The notes under the pieces: generated by a model
What the model was told of the DNA's origin: nothing
Databases searched by the model: none
What the model saw: only the letters and a program-made list of their open reading frames with translations
Part shown: one piece after another, positions 16,325 through 24,756 of the stretch
Position numbering within the stretch: position 1 is the first letter of the stretch
Layout of the letters: each line of letters begins with the position of its first letter
Made by a program: the position numbers and the translations under genes
DNA from: VBAS01 sp035318985
GTDB lineage: Bacteria > Bacteroidota > Bacteroidia > Chitinophagales > Chitinophagaceae
Assembly: GCA_035318985.1 (NCBI GenBank)
Contig: DATHDP010000125.1
Location: 1 to 31,897 of the forward strand
Direction of reading: 5' to 3'
Length of the DNA stretch: 31,897 nt

Positions 16325-17059
16325 TTGAGAAAATATAAAATCAGGATTGTGGAAAAAAAACGAACCAATTTTTTTATTCGGACGAAACTCACTTTCACAG
16401 CTATTTTCCTGTCAATAACTTTTTCAACATATGCGCAGAAATTGGAAACTTTCAAGAACTATTGTGGAGGATTTTATAAAAGCATGGCAGATTTGCTGAA
16501 AATGCAGCAAAAAGAAATTGACTTTTATAATTTTAAGTCAGGACAAACGATTGCAAGCATTGGAGCTCAATGCGGCAACTGGGAAGCTGCTTATGCAGCC
16601 GCAACTGATAGTGTCACCTTTTATCTTGAAGACATAGATTCCAGTAAATTCAAAAAGAGCCAGGTTGAATTTGCCTGGAATTACTACGCCAGCCTTCGTG
16701 GCAGACCTATGACGAGTCCTTACAAAATGATCATTGGCGATGAACGATCAACTTCACTACCTGAAAATACATTTGACAAGATCCTGATCATAAATAGCTT
16801 TCATGAATTTACTTTCCAAGCCGAAATGCTGGCAGATATAAAAAAGAAACTTAAGCCCGTCGGACTTCTTTACATTGATGAAGCATTACCAAAAAGACAA
16901 GGACAATTACATGGCATTTGCAATAAACCTATGCTTACAAATGAAGGAACAATTGCAATATTTGAAAAGAATGGATTTGAATACGTCGATGGTATTGATT
17001 TCAACTACAGGCAAAAAAATCCAGTAAGAAAGATATTCGCTTTTAAAATAAAAGAGTAA
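16325..17059 (+). CDS. Methyltransferase-like protein with an N-terminal signal peptide
   Basis: The 244-residue frame carries a class I SAM-methyltransferase-like fold: TIASIGAQCGNWEAAYAA (motif I), YLEDIDSSK (acidic end of strand 2), then FDKILIINSFHEFTF and LADIKKKLKPVGLLYIDEAL (motifs after strands 4 and 5). Before it lies a signal peptide, LTFTAIFLSITFSTYAQ. That is unusual, because SAM is not expected in the periplasm. No ATG fits the N-terminus. I use TTG at 16325; GTG at 16349 (eight codons in) is equally possible, and TAA at 16307 bounds the frame. It converges on the response regulator, leaving 13 bases between stops. The substrate is unknown. Confidence 0.8.
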   Translation: MRKYKIRIVEKKRTNFFIRTKLTFTAIFLSITFSTYAQKLETFKNYCGGFYKSMADLLKMQQKEIDFYNFKSGQTIASIGAQCGNWEAAYAAATDSVTFYLEDIDSSKFKKSQVEFAWNYYASLRGRPMTSPYKMIIGDERSTSLPENTFDKILIINSFHEFTFQAEMLADIKKKLKPVGLLYIDEALPKRQGQLHGICNKPMLTNEGTIAIFEKNGFEYVDGIDFNYRQKNPVRKIFAFKIKE

Positions 17060-17072
17060 AAAGTAGGAGCAA

Positions 17073-17480
17073 TTAATAATTTTCTTCGTTTCGTACGGTT
17101 TTTAAAAGTCTTTCATTTTTTGCTTGTTCAATATTTCGTTCGATAACTTTTAAAAGATATGAGAGTTCAAAGGGTTTTTCAATAAAATCATCAGCGCCAG
17201 CTTTTATAGCTGCTACACCAATATCAGGAGAAGCCGAAACCATTATAACAGGGATATGGCTTGTCTGCTCATGGTTTTTTAAATAATGACAAATATCTAA
17301 GCCGTCGACACCTGATAATAATTTATCAACGAGAAATAGATCGGGGATACTGAACTTGTTTTCAAATATTTCATTTGCGTCTTCTTTTACTTCAATATCA
17401 TAACCTGCCTTAGTCAAAACTATTTTGAAAATATCCCTGATCCCAGGATCATCATCGGCAATAAGTATCTTATGCTTCAT
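17073..17480 (-). CDS. Single-domain response regulator (CheY-like)
   Basis: The 135-residue product is one receiver domain with no output domain. Asp9 and Asp10 form the acidic pocket, Asp52 (LFLVDKLLSG) is the phosphorylation site, Ser82 replaces the usual Thr/Ser switch and Lys102 (EKPFE) is conserved. The start is ATG 17480 (MKHKILIADDD). The frame is open 45 codons further, but the added residues are not receiver-like and overlap the divergent gene at 17560. No histidine kinase is nearby, so the partner is encoded elsewhere. It probably acts by protein-protein contact or in a phosphorelay. Confidence 0.94.
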   Translation of the reverse strand: MKHKILIADDDPGIRDIFKIVLTKAGYDIEVKEDANEIFENKFSIPDLFLVDKLLSGVDGLDICHYLKNHEQTSHIPVIMVSASPDIGVAAIKAGADDFIEKPFELSYLLKVIERNIEQAKNERLLKTVRNEENY

Positions 17481-17559
17481 CGTTATTCGCTGAACAAAAG
17501 TTATGCCTTTAAATGCATTTACTGGTATATTAATTGTTTTATAGATCATAAATACATCT

Positions 17560-17754
17560 ATGAAACTTCCAGCAATGTTATTAAAAGCGGGTTTGGCAAG
17601 TGCCGGGGCAGGCATTTATTTATACTTCAAGAAGCTTTTTAAAGATAAAAAGCCAACAAAGAAAGGACCAGCTAAAAATTTAAAACAGACAAAAGCAGTT
17701 AAAACCACAATAGCAAAGCCGCGGAAAAAAAGATCAGTGGCTATTCCAAACTAA
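17560..17754 (+). CDS. Small basic membrane-anchored protein
   Basis: The 64-residue frame encodes a short hydrophobic segment (AMLLKAGLASAGAGIYLYF, about residues 5-23), then a Lys/Pro/Thr-rich basic tail resembling a nucleic-acid- or membrane-binding tail. I recognise no family. It is divergent from the response regulator with 79 bases between starts and precedes the barrel gene on the same strand by 114 bases. The clear hydrophobic-then-basic design makes a real gene likely, but its length alone is weak evidence. Confidence 0.55.
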   Translation: MKLPAMLLKAGLASAGAGIYLYFKKLFKDKKPTKKGPAKNLKQTKAVKTTIAKPRKKRSVAIPN

Positions 17755-17756
17755 AG

Positions 17757-17777
17757 ATCAATGCTATTAACATTGAT
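17757..17777. repeat. Inverted repeat ATCAATG-N7-CATTGAT
   Basis: A perfect 7-base inverted repeat (17757-17763 and 17771-17777) lies just after the small basic gene and three bases before the -7 element of the barrel gene. No U-tract follows, so an operator is a better guess than a terminator. Confidence 0.4.
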
Positions 17778-17779
17778 GT

Positions 17780-17787
17780 TACATTTG
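17780..17787 (+). promoter_or_regulatory. -7 promoter element upstream of the kinase-like/barrel gene
   Basis: TACATTTG matches TAnnTTTG exactly and would give a leader of roughly 77 bases to the ATG at 17869. No TTG is seen at the usual distance upstream. Confidence 0.4.
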
Positions 17788-17868
17788 TCTTTGCACGGTT
17801 CTTGTAATTAGTGGAAAGAGATGATATTCTATTAATTAATAAATCCATTTGTACCAAAGACAAACTAA

Positions 17869-20418
17869 ATGATCAGATCTTCATTATTACTGTTTATATG
17901 TTTATTACAAGCTGTTTACGCTATTTCACAGATTTCGCAAAGTGATTCTACTGTCAACAAGCAAAACATTCGTGTTGAGTCAGTAAGCATGCCCTTTTCG
18001 ACAAAATATGAAGCATCGGCGTCTAAAGAATTTTTTTGGGGAAAACATTACCGGAAAGAATGGGGAACCACTGTAAGCTTCCCTGTACTGGATATGAAGA
18101 CTTTTAAAGGGGGGTTGACTCCAGACAAGTTGGGTGGTGGTCATCAATCCAAATCATTAAGGGTTATTGCCGGTGATGGAAAAGAATACGTATTAAGAAC
18201 AGTTGAAAAAGATCTGACCCCGTTAGTGCCTGAAAATTTAAAGGGTACATATTTACACAGGCAAGCCAACGACCAGTTAAGTATGGTTCATCCTTATGGC
18301 GCATTAATAGTAGCAAGACTTGCTGAAAAGATCTCGGTCCTGCACGTGAATCCTGAAATAATATTTGTTCCGAATACAGAAGACCTTAAACAATTTCGTG
18401 ATACGATCGGTAATAAGCTTTGCTATTTTGAAGAACGACCTACCGGCAAAGGATGGGAACATTCTGAAATTGCAGACAATGCCGATGAAATTGAAAACTC
18501 AGAAGATATTTTAGAAAAATTTGCAAAGGATACAAAGTACCGAATGGATCAAAAATCGTTGTTGAAGGCCCGGTTGTTTGATCTGATGATAAATGATTTT
18601 GACAGGCATGAGGATAATTGGGATTGGGCAAAATTTGAAAAAGATAGTATAACGCTTTATAAGGCTTTTCCAAAAGACAGGGACCATGCGTTATCAAGGG
18701 TTGATGGATTGATCATGCATTTTGTTGCTATGCCCTGGGCCATACGTCCCTTAGAGAATATGACCAATAGAGTAAAAGATGTTTTGGGGGAAAGTTATGC
18801 AGCAAGACATCTTGACCGTCAATTCTTAAATGAAGTTACAAAAGAGGACTGGCAACAGACCATTTTAACGATACAATCTTCACTTACCAATGATGCAATA
18901 AAAGAGGCTTTTGATATTGTACCACCTGAAGTAAATAAATATTCCGGTGATTTTTTAAAGGAAAAATTGATACAGCGAAAAGATAATCTTTCCAAATATG
19001 GAATGAAATATTATCGCAAGCTAAATAAATATGTAACCATAACCGGTTCGGCAAAAGATGAAAATTTTAATATTGTTTTTTTAGACGACGCAATGTCTGT
19101 TACAGGAATGAATCAAAAGAATGATACTTTTTATCATCGTGTGTTTTATCCAGATCAGACAAAAGAAGTAAATATTTATGGCCTTGAGAGTAAAGATCAT
19201 TTTACAATTTCCGGAAATGCAAAAAATAAATTTAAGGTTCGCCTAATTGGCGGAGAAGAAACCGATACATATATAACTGACAGAAAAGCTTCCGGAAAAA
19301 AAGTTCAGATTTACGATGTGCAGGATAGCATTTATGTGAATGAAAAAGACTACCGTGTCAATCGAAACGAAGACACTTTATATGAATATAAAAGAAAGGG
19401 TACAAAATACGATTGGTTCATGCCGTTTATAATTCCCGGTTATAACCCTGATGACGGAGTGCATTTCGGTCTTGGCTTCAAGTATAAAAAACAAAAATGG
19501 GGCAAGGCGCCTTTTGGATGGGAACAAAGTTTCAGGATTGAATACGCAACTCAATCAGGTTTTCTTGGCTTTAGTTATAAGGGATTATTCAGACATGTTT
19601 TCGGTAAATGGGACCTGGATCTTATTGCAATGTACAGGGGACCCAAATTTGTATTTAACTATTACGGCACAGGAAACGAAACTGAATTAATAATAAACGA
19701 TAAAACTTATTACAGAACAGGTTTAAAAGCCTTATCGTTCAATCCGGGTATTACCAGGGAAACCGATCATGTGTATGTTCGTTTCAGTTTAGAGTATGAT
19801 GAAGTAAAGGTTTTAAAAACACCGGGCAAATTTATCAGTTCAGCTTTTGCAGAAGTTGATCCCAGAATATTTTCAAGACAACACTTTGCCGGTATCCGTG
19901 GCGATTGGAGTTATTCAAGTGCTGATGTAAAGAAAAATCCATCGAGAGGCGTGAACATTGAAGCAGGATTTAATGGCAGGGATAATCTTGATAAAACCTC
20001 CTCTTATTTAAATCTTCGGGGTTCTTTTTCTTTTTACCAATCACTAGGCAAATCGTTAGTATTTGCTCACCGTACAGGTGCTGCTACAAATTTTGGTGAT
20101 TATGATATTTATTTTGCAAATACATTAGGAAGAAGTGAAAATCTTCGTGGATTTTGGCGTTATCGTTTTTCAGGAAAAACAAGTTTGTATCAGAATACAG
20201 AATTAAGATTGGCTTTATCAAAAAGGAAAAACTTTGGTATGCTGGGCTTTTTTGATGACGGAAGAGTTTGGATAGAAGATGAGGATTCTAAAACATTTCA
20301 TGTGGGGTATGGCGGCGGACTCTATTTTATACCATTTAATGCATTGGGAATAAATCTATCTTATGCAAAATCGAAAGAAACATCAATGATTCTGATAAAA
20401 ACTGGTTTTCTTTTCTAG
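17869..20418 (+). CDS. Outer-membrane beta-barrel protein with a kinase-like N-terminal domain
   Basis: The 849-residue product starts with a signal peptide (about 1-20). Residues 80-380 look like a protein/lipid-kinase-like fold. There is a glycine-rich loop LGGGHQSKSLRV (88-99), a strand EYVLRTVEKD with Arg110 or Lys114 in the usual Lys position, a hinge-like CYFEERPTG (185-193), a catalytic-loop-like NDFDRHEDNW (242-251) and a metal-site-like FPKDRDHALS (267-276). From about residue 515 to the end the sequence alternates aromatic and polar residues, as in a BamA/TamA (surface antigen D15) barrel. It finishes in Phe (TGFLF), a beta-signal. The kinase-like part would sit in the periplasm. 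Related barrel proteins in Bacteroidota, as I recall, carry an extra metallophosphoesterase domain; none is seen here. Substrate and activity are unknown. Confidence 0.9.
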   Translation: MIRSSLLLFICLLQAVYAISQISQSDSTVNKQNIRVESVSMPFSTKYEASASKEFFWGKHYRKEWGTTVSFPVLDMKTFKGGLTPDKLGGGHQSKSLRVIAGDGKEYVLRTVEKDLTPLVPENLKGTYLHRQANDQLSMVHPYGALIVARLAEKISVLHVNPEIIFVPNTEDLKQFRDTIGNKLCYFEERPTGKGWEHSEIADNADEIENSEDILEKFAKDTKYRMDQKSLLKARLFDLMINDFDRHEDNWDWAKFEKDSITLYKAFPKDRDHALSRVDGLIMHFVAMPWAIRPLENMTNRVKDVLGESYAARHLDRQFLNEVTKEDWQQTILTIQSSLTNDAIKEAFDIVPPEVNKYSGDFLKEKLIQRKDNLSKYGMKYYRKLNKYVTITGSAKDENFNIVFLDDAMSVTGMNQKNDTFYHRVFYPDQTKEVNIYGLESKDHFTISGNAKNKFKVRLIGGEETDTYITDRKASGKKVQIYDVQDSIYVNEKDYRVNRNEDTLYEYKRKGTKYDWFMPFIIPGYNPDDGVHFGLGFKYKKQKWGKAPFGWEQSFRIEYATQSGFLGFSYKGLFRHVFGKWDLDLIAMYRGPKFVFNYYGTGNETELIINDKTYYRTGLKALSFNPGITRETDHVYVRFSLEYDEVKVLKTPGKFISSAFAEVDPRIFSRQHFAGIRGDWSYSSADVKKNPSRGVNIEAGFNGRDNLDKTSSYLNLRGSFSFYQSLGKSLVFAHRTGAATNFGDYDIYFANTLGRSENLRGFWRYRFSGKTSLYQNTELRLALSKRKNFGMLGFFDDGRVWIEDEDSKTFHVGYGGGLYFIPFNALGINLSYAKSKETSMILIKTGFLF

Positions 20419-20435
20419 GTCAATAGAATTGTTAC

Positions 20436-20477
20436 TGCACAAGTGTGCCCTTCGCTTTGCTCTGGGTAAACTGTGCA
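20436..20477. terminator. Long hairpin between convergent genes
   Basis: TGCACA (20436-20441) pairs with TGTGCA (20472-20477). Further pairs follow inside, including CCC (20448-20450) with GGG (20464-20466), around a 13-base loop. It lies between the ends of the barrel gene and proC. There is no U-tract on either side, so it may be a two-way transcript end or only a stable RNA fold. Confidence 0.4.
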
Positions 20478-20520
20478 AGAGAAGTTAAATAGAATTTCAA
20501 AAGCTGACTAACAAATGCCT

Positions 20521-21318
20521 TTAATCTTTTGCGATCTTTTTGTAACTCGCAACTACTCCGCGAATGAGTGATGAACTAAAGCCCTGGTGCTCCATTTCAT
20601 TAAGACCAGCAATCGTACATCCTTTTGGGGTGGTTACCTTATCGATCTCATGCTCCGGATGAGTATTTTTCTCCAATAATAATTGCGCAGCTCCTTTTAC
20701 TGTTTGTGCAGCGATCAATGCAGCAGTATTTACATCAAACCCAATTTCAATTCCGCCTTGGATGTTTGCACGAATATATCGCATTGCATAAGCAGTACCA
20801 CATGCTCCGAGGATTGTTGCAGCATCCATGAGCTTTTCATCGATCATGATTGTTTTTCCTAATTGATCAAATAACTGGCGGATGTAATTTATCTGTGATT
20901 CAGATGCACCTGAATGCGAAAGGCATGTCATGCTTTGTTGTATAGCGATCGCCGTATTGGGCATGGCACGAATAACCGGTACAGGTTTCCCGATCGCTTT
21001 TTGAATTTGCTCGATCCAAACACCGGTGATAACAGAAACAACAACATGTTTTTTTGGATCGAGAGTAGTCTTTATTTCATCAATGATGTCAGCAAAATTG
21101 TACGGTTTTACTGCAAGGATAATTATTTCAGCAGTCTTTACTGCTTTTTTATTATCACTATGTACCATTGATCCTTGTTCGGCAAAGCGACTAAGCGGTG
21201 AAAGATTTCTTCTTGTTATAGAAAGTTCTACCGGACGACTGAATTCACTTTGAATTAGTCCTTCGGCAATTGATGCGCCGAGGTTACCACCGCCAATGAT
21301 TGCAATTTTCTTAGACAT
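20521..21318 (-). CDS. proC: Pyrroline-5-carboxylate reductase
   Basis: The enzyme performs the last step of proline synthesis, reducing pyrroline-5-carboxylate with NAD(P)H. From ATG 21318 the product has 265 residues, the usual length. The dinucleotide loop IIGGGNLGASIAEGL starts at residue 7, and AVKPYNF, VIRAMPNTAI, LGACGTAYAMRYI and VTTPKGCTIAGLNEMEHQG follow in the family order. The frame is open 19 codons upstream, but those codons run through the hairpin at 21341-21367 and look unlike ProC. Only about 12 bases separate that terminator from the start, so how proC is transcribed is unclear. Confidence 0.96.
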   Translation of the reverse strand: MSKKIAIIGGGNLGASIAEGLIQSEFSRPVELSITRRNLSPLSRFAEQGSMVHSDNKKAVKTAEIIILAVKPYNFADIIDEIKTTLDPKKHVVVSVITGVWIEQIQKAIGKPVPVIRAMPNTAIAIQQSMTCLSHSGASESQINYIRQLFDQLGKTIMIDEKLMDAATILGACGTAYAMRYIRANIQGGIEIGFDVNTAALIAAQTVKGAAQLLLEKNTHPEHEIDKVTTPKGCTIAGLNEMEHQGFSSSLIRGVVASYKKIAKD

Positions 21319-21330
21319 AAACATTGTATT

Positions 21331-21367
21331 TAATAAAAAATGCCATCCCGCCCAGGGCGGGATGGCA
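21331..21367 (-). terminator. Strong terminator after rfaD, directly upstream of proC
   Basis: A perfect 13-base inverted repeat, TGCCATCCCGCCC (21341-21353) and its complement (21355-21367), is followed on the minus strand by TTTTTTATTA. It lies 19 bases after the rfaD stop. Confidence 0.9.
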
Positions 21368-21385
21368 AACAACAATTCACAAATA

Positions 21386-22366
21386 TCAGTAATATTTTTT
21401 GTCTATAAGGAAATTCTTTGCATAGGTTTCTACACCTTCTTCCAATGAATAGAAATCTTCTTTATAACCGGCATTGCGGAGTTTATTCATGTCGGCCTCT
21501 GTGAAGTATTGATACTTATCACGAATATCGAGTGGCGTGTCGATAAATTCAATTACAGGTTCTTTATTAAGACTTTTGAAAATAGCAGTTACAAGATCTT
21601 TAAAGGTTCTTGCTTTACCTGTTCCCAAGTTATATAAGCCTGATGCAGGTTTTTCATTCATTAACCAATAACAGATATCAACCACATCTTTTACATAAAC
21701 GAAATCACGAAGCTGTTCGCCGTCTTTATATTCAGGCTTATGTGATTTGAAAAGTTTTACTATACCAGAAGACTTTATTTGATTGAAGGAATGAAATATC
21801 ACACTTGCCATTCTTTCCTTGTGATATTCATTTGGACCATACACATTGAAAAACTTTAAACCAGCCCAGAAAGGCGGTTGTCTTTTTTCTTTCAAAACCC
21901 ATTTATCAAATTCATTCTTTGATCTGCCGTAAGGATTGAGAGGATTTAGTTTGTTAGGTAAATCATGATCGTCTTTATAACCTAATTCACCATCACCATA
22001 AGTTGCAGCGGAAGATGCATAAACCAGGGGAATATTTTTTTCGAAACAATAGCCCCATATCTTTTTTGAAAAATCAACATTCAGTTTTTCAAGAATAGTA
22101 TAATCAAACTCTGTTGTATCTGTTCTTGCACCCAAATGAAAAACAAAATCAATTTTCATTGGATGATCGCTTAACCAATCAAAGAGTTCGTTCCGGTCAA
22201 CCCTTGCAACTATTTTTTTATCCTCGTAATTGGGCTTTTTATTTTCATCATCAAATTCATCAACAATAATTATGTTATGATATCCTTTGCGATTCAGATA
22301 CCCAACCATACAACTGCCGATAAAACCCGCAGCACCGGTAACTAATATGACTGAGTTGCGATCCAC
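21386..22366 (-). CDS. rfaD: ADP-L-glycero-D-manno-heptose 6-epimerase
   Basis: This enzyme (HldD) epimerises ADP-D,D-heptose to the L,D form used in the lipopolysaccharide inner core. The 326-residue product is a short-chain dehydrogenase-type epimerase. TGAAGFIG (10-17) is the NAD(P) loop, VYASSAATYG holds the catalytic Ser region, and NPYGRSKNEFD has the Tyr-x-x-x-Lys pair. The HldD-specific segments KFFNVYGPNEYHKERMASV and LRDFVYVKDVVD are present. Its start lies three bases after the purL stop, so the two are one operon. A strong terminator follows. Confidence 0.94.
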   Translation of the reverse strand: MDRNSVILVTGAAGFIGSCMVGYLNRKGYHNIIIVDEFDDENKKPNYEDKKIVARVDRNELFDWLSDHPMKIDFVFHLGARTDTTEFDYTILEKLNVDFSKKIWGYCFEKNIPLVYASSAATYGDGELGYKDDHDLPNKLNPLNPYGRSKNEFDKWVLKEKRQPPFWAGLKFFNVYGPNEYHKERMASVIFHSFNQIKSSGIVKLFKSHKPEYKDGEQLRDFVYVKDVVDICYWLMNEKPASGLYNLGTGKARTFKDLVTAIFKSLNKEPVIEFIDTPLDIRDKYQYFTEADMNKLRNAGYKEDFYSLEEGVETYAKNFLIDKKYY

Positions 22367-22369
22367 TAA

Positions 22370-24601
22370 TTAGATTGAACTTAAAGCAGAACCAGCCTCT
22401 TCTTTTGATAAATGATTTTCAATGGCTGAATCATATTCTTCCTGCCACCAATCGATCGTTCCCCAGAAATCACCATTCACCAACATTTCGCCGCTGGTTA
22501 CTAATCCAATTCTTTCATGCGGAAAATCTTTCATTGCATTTTCAAATCTTTCGATCAGTTCAGCTTTTATACTTACTACTACCCTGCTTTGACCTTCGCC
22601 AAAAAGATATGCATCCTCACGCAGATCATCTTTTGTTTCTACCGTAAACCCAAGTTCACGATTAAACCCACTTTCACAAAGAGTAACAAATAACCCGCCT
22701 TCACTTATATCATGTGCTGATTGAATTATTTTTTTATTGATAAGTTCAGCAATTTTTTGTTGCAACGAAAATTCCTCTTCCAATTCAAAATAAGGAGCTG
22801 GTGAAAATTCTACTTTACAAACCTTAGCGAGGTATTGCGATGAGTTAATGTCATTTGTTGACCTACCCAACAAATAAATAACATCTCCTTCGTTCTTAAA
22901 ATCTAATGTCATTTTTTCATTTATGTTTTCCAATAAACCAACCATACCAATTGTTGGCGTTGGATAAACTGGACCATCAGGATTTTGGTTATAGAAACTA
23001 ACATTCCCGCCTGTAACGGGTGTATCAAATTTTCTGCATGCCTCTCCCATTCCTTTTATCGCCTGTACAAATTGATAATATACTTCAGGGTCATAAGGGT
23101 TTCCAAAATTTAAACAATTAGTTACACCCAGGGGCTGACCACCACTGCAAACAATATTTCTTGCTGCTTCACTTACCGCTATCATTGTTCCTTTATAGGG
23201 ATCAGCATAAACGTAGCGACTGTTGCAATCAGTTGTAATAGCCAATCCTTTTTTTGTTCCCTTTACTAAAACAACCGGTGCATCTGTTGGCGCATTGGTT
23301 GAAGTATTATTTGTACAAACCATGCTATCGTATTGGTTATATATCCAACGTTTCGATGCGATCGATGGAAGTATGATCAGTTTTTCAGCAACAGCTTTTA
23401 GATCTTCGGGAACCGAAACAGAATCAGGATTGAACTTTTTTATTTCATTCAAATATTTTGGCTCACGAAATTCTCTGTCATATTGAGGAGCTCCGCCTCC
23501 TAATACAAGATCATATGCAGGAAGTGAAGCCTCCAATTCATTATTCATATAAAAATTCAGAATTCCATCATCGGTTACCTCACCAATAACAGAACAAGGC
23601 AGATCCCATTTTTCAAAAATTTTCGTTACTTCATCTTCTCTTCCTTTTTCTGCAACTAACAACATTCTTTCCTGGCTTTCACTCAACAATAATTCCCATG
23701 CCTTCATATTTTTTTGGCGGGTAGGAACCTTATCAAGATCTATTCTCATTCCCACTTCACCCTTTGCACTCATTTCAGAAGTAGAACATATAATTCCGGC
23801 TGCGCCCATATCCTGCATACCCACTACTGAACCGGTTTGGATCACTTCCAAACAAGCTTCCAATAATTTTTTTTCCTGGAAGGGATCACCGACCTGTACC
23901 GAAGGCAGATCTTGTGCACTTTCTGCAGTAATATCAGCAGACGCAAATGAAGCACCACCGATTCCATCTTTACCAGTGGCGCTCCCAACAAACATTACTG
24001 GATTACCTTTTCCTTTTGCAGTTGCAGAAACTGTTTCTCCTGCCTTTACAATACCAACACTCATTGCATTCACCAATGGATTGGTATGATAACATTCATC
24101 AAAATAAATTTCGCCACCAACAGTTGGCACACCAAAACAATTTCCATAATGACCAATGCCGTGTACTACACCAGAAAGTAAGTGCTGTGTTTTATCTTCT
24201 TCTAAGTTTCCGAAACGTAAAGAATTTAAAGCAGCGATCGGTCTCGCACCCATAGTAAAGATGTCTCGATGAATTCCACCAACTCCTGTAGCTGCGCCTT
24301 GGAATGGCTCTATAGCTGATGGATGATTATGAGATTCGATTTTAAAAACAACACCAAGCCCATCCCCAATATCCATGAGACCAGCGTTTTCTTCACCAGC
24401 TTTTACCAGCATGCGTCCACCTTCACGTGGCAATGTTTTTAACCATTTAATAGAATTTTTATAACTGCAATGTTCACTCCACATACCACTAAATGCACAT
24501 AGTTCATTGAAGTTTGGTGTTCGTCCAAGTTTTTGCTTGATTAGTTCAAATTCTTCAGCTGTTAAGCGAAGTTGTTCGGCAGTTTTTACAGTTATTTCCA
24601 T
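22370..24601 (-). CDS. purL: Phosphoribosylformylglycinamidine synthase subunit PurL
   Basis: PurL makes FGAM from FGAR, ATP and ammonia in purine synthesis. At 743 residues it is the small PurL type, which works with separate PurS and PurQ subunits, neither of which is in this window. The motifs WSEHCSYKNS (41-50), FKIESHNHPSAIEPFQGAAT and GGIHRDIFTMGARPIA lie in the N-terminal half. GGNVSFYNQ and SAHDISEGGLFVTLCES lie in the second half. There is no glutaminase domain. A -7 promoter element precedes it by about 17 bases, and rfaD follows three bases after its stop. Confidence 0.97.
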   Translation of the reverse strand: MEITVKTAEQLRLTAEEFELIKQKLGRTPNFNELCAFSGMWSEHCSYKNSIKWLKTLPREGGRMLVKAGEENAGLMDIGDGLGVVFKIESHNHPSAIEPFQGAATGVGGIHRDIFTMGARPIAALNSLRFGNLEEDKTQHLLSGVVHGIGHYGNCFGVPTVGGEIYFDECYHTNPLVNAMSVGIVKAGETVSATAKGKGNPVMFVGSATGKDGIGGASFASADITAESAQDLPSVQVGDPFQEKKLLEACLEVIQTGSVVGMQDMGAAGIICSTSEMSAKGEVGMRIDLDKVPTRQKNMKAWELLLSESQERMLLVAEKGREDEVTKIFEKWDLPCSVIGEVTDDGILNFYMNNELEASLPAYDLVLGGGAPQYDREFREPKYLNEIKKFNPDSVSVPEDLKAVAEKLIILPSIASKRWIYNQYDSMVCTNNTSTNAPTDAPVVLVKGTKKGLAITTDCNSRYVYADPYKGTMIAVSEAARNIVCSGGQPLGVTNCLNFGNPYDPEVYYQFVQAIKGMGEACRKFDTPVTGGNVSFYNQNPDGPVYPTPTIGMVGLLENINEKMTLDFKNEGDVIYLLGRSTNDINSSQYLAKVCKVEFSPAPYFELEEEFSLQQKIAELINKKIIQSAHDISEGGLFVTLCESGFNRELGFTVETKDDLREDAYLFGEGQSRVVVSIKAELIERFENAMKDFPHERIGLVTSGEMLVNGDFWGTIDWWQEEYDSAIENHLSKEEAGSALSSI

Positions 24602-24617
24602 AGTTTTTAAGAAAGCG

Positions 24618-24625
24618 CAAAGTTA
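24618..24625 (-). promoter_or_regulatory. -7 promoter element for purL-rfaD
   Basis: TAACTTTG on the minus strand matches TAnnTTTG and lies 16 bases before the purL ATG, giving a leader of about 12 bases. No TTG is found at the -33 distance, so support is partial. Confidence 0.45.
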
Positions 24626-24634
24626 ATGGTAATG

Positions 24635-24658
24635 TACGATTTGAGATTATACGATTTG
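24635..24658. repeat. Short direct repeat TACGATTTG
   Basis: TACGATTTG occurs at 24635-24643 and 24650-24658, a spacing of 15 bases, in the divergent region between purL and the membrane-protein gene. It may be only AT-rich chance or a small binding site. Confidence 0.35.
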
Positions 24659-24756
24659 CATCTTTTATAAACTTAAAAATCACTTTTGGGTGAACTTTTA
24701 GTTGAGATACCTATCATAAAAATTTATGGCTATTTTGTGCAGATAAACCTAACCGA

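Noticed and set aside
17481..17615. 45-codon N-terminal extension of the response regulator
   Set aside because: The added sequence is not receiver-like and overlaps the divergent gene; MKHKILIADDD is the typical start.
21319..21375. N-terminal extension of ProC
   Set aside because: It would be translated through the terminator hairpin, and the residues do not fit the family.
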